Positions 63,341 to 64,000 of a stretch of DNA of 64,000 nucleotides are shown here, piece by piece. Position 1 is the first letter of the stretch; every line of letters starts with the position of its first letter. Source of the DNA: Halisarca cf. caerulea (Eukaryota; Porifera; Demospongiae; Chondrillida; Halisarcidae). The translations under genes and the position numbers were made by a program. The stretch is taken from the NCBI GenBank assembly GCA_963170055.1, contig CAUJGJ010000376.1:2222643-2286642 (forward strand), given 5' to 3'. The notes beneath the pieces were generated by a model that saw nothing but the letters and a program-made list of their open reading frames with translations, was not told the origin of the DNA and made no database searches.

Positions 63341-64000
63341 TATACTATGTACAATTATATAATAATATTATTAATGCCCACCAATAATGATTATGACAAT
63401 GATCTCTTTGTTTAGTTGTCTTTTTCTGTTCATACTTGTCTTTTTTCCTTATTCTTTACAATGTAATTTGTGGTTGTGTGTCCTTGTTTTAATTGCTACG
63501 TTCACTTGTCATAATAATAATAATAATAACAATATTACTATTAATAATTAATAATAATAAGTTAGGTTCATGCCATTTAACATTGTTTTTGTCATCACTT
63601 CCTGCACCTTATCATAAAATTGTAAATAATAATAATAATAATAATAATTCTCTCCTATATAATAATAATAATGACCTTGTCCATCCTTGGTACTCGTGTG
63701 CCGGTTGGTACATCGGACAAACTATAATAAGTGCATGTATGTGTAGCTTTGCATGTCATCATGGTTATTATTATTATTGTGTAAATATAATCTTTTATTA
63801 CATACTATAATATTCAGCACTTTGTAATTATGTATAATCATCTTTGCAGGTGTTCAATAGTCACATTTGTTTTCCTTTTCTATATAATAAATTATTGATA
63901 TAATAATGTGTAGTAGTGTATTGTTAGTAATAATAATAATTATCTGTATCTTGTGTTTTAATTTAGTTGTACATGTCTGTTGTTAGTATATATTATAATA
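63341..64000. repeat. (AAT)n-rich tail region
   Basis: Several ATA/AAT tracts (about 63511-63560, 63627-63672, 63756-63780, 63928-63945) in very AT-rich DNA. They are probably LINE tails and their expansions. No gene seen. Confidence 0.6.

Overview
This window is eukaryotic, almost certainly animal, genomic DNA. It carries four multi-exon protein genes, all on the + strand. Their introns obey GT-AG with matched phases, the background is AT-rich, and both the introns and the spacers are full of degraded transposons and dinucleotide microsatellites. The gene set (KIAA0825, DDX59 and MORN1 homologues), the repeat style and interstitial TTAGGG tracts suggest a marine, early-branching invertebrate such as a demosponge. 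The taxon is an inference only.

Layout. 1-11.2 kb: no host gene recognised; GC-rich left edge, LINE, hAT and LTR-retrotransposon remnants, and several fold-back repeats. 11.2-18.4 kb: homologue of KIAA0825 (DUF4495 family), at least 12 exons, interrupted by a 200-N assembly gap. 18.4-20.9 kb: spacer with a perfect 40-bp fold-back element and a dead reverse-transcriptase fragment. 20.9-30.5 kb: complete 15-exon DDX59 RNA helicase (zinc finger HIT plus DEAD-box core). 30.7-34.3 kb: a TTAA-flanked inverted-repeat element and a long antisense retroelement remnant. 35.9-39.9 kb: an ABC half-transporter with an unusual N-terminal region that resembles a degenerate MA/M1-like peptidase domain; a second 200-N gap falls in its membrane domain. 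40.5-40.7 kb: seven perfect 40-bp tandem repeats. 41.7-53.6 kb: complete 12-exon MORN1. 54-64 kb: transposon graveyard with at least seven retroelement fragments and a hAT-like MITE with a target duplication.

How the genes relate. Nothing suggests an operon. However, KIAA0825 and DDX59 lie side by side on the same strand, and defects in both human genes cause polydactyly-type disorders. MORN1 belongs to a repeat family often found at membrane or cytoskeletal structures. The most unusual protein is the ABC transporter fusion. Exon joins were worked out by hand from splice signals and reading phase, so ends inside the N gaps are unknown.
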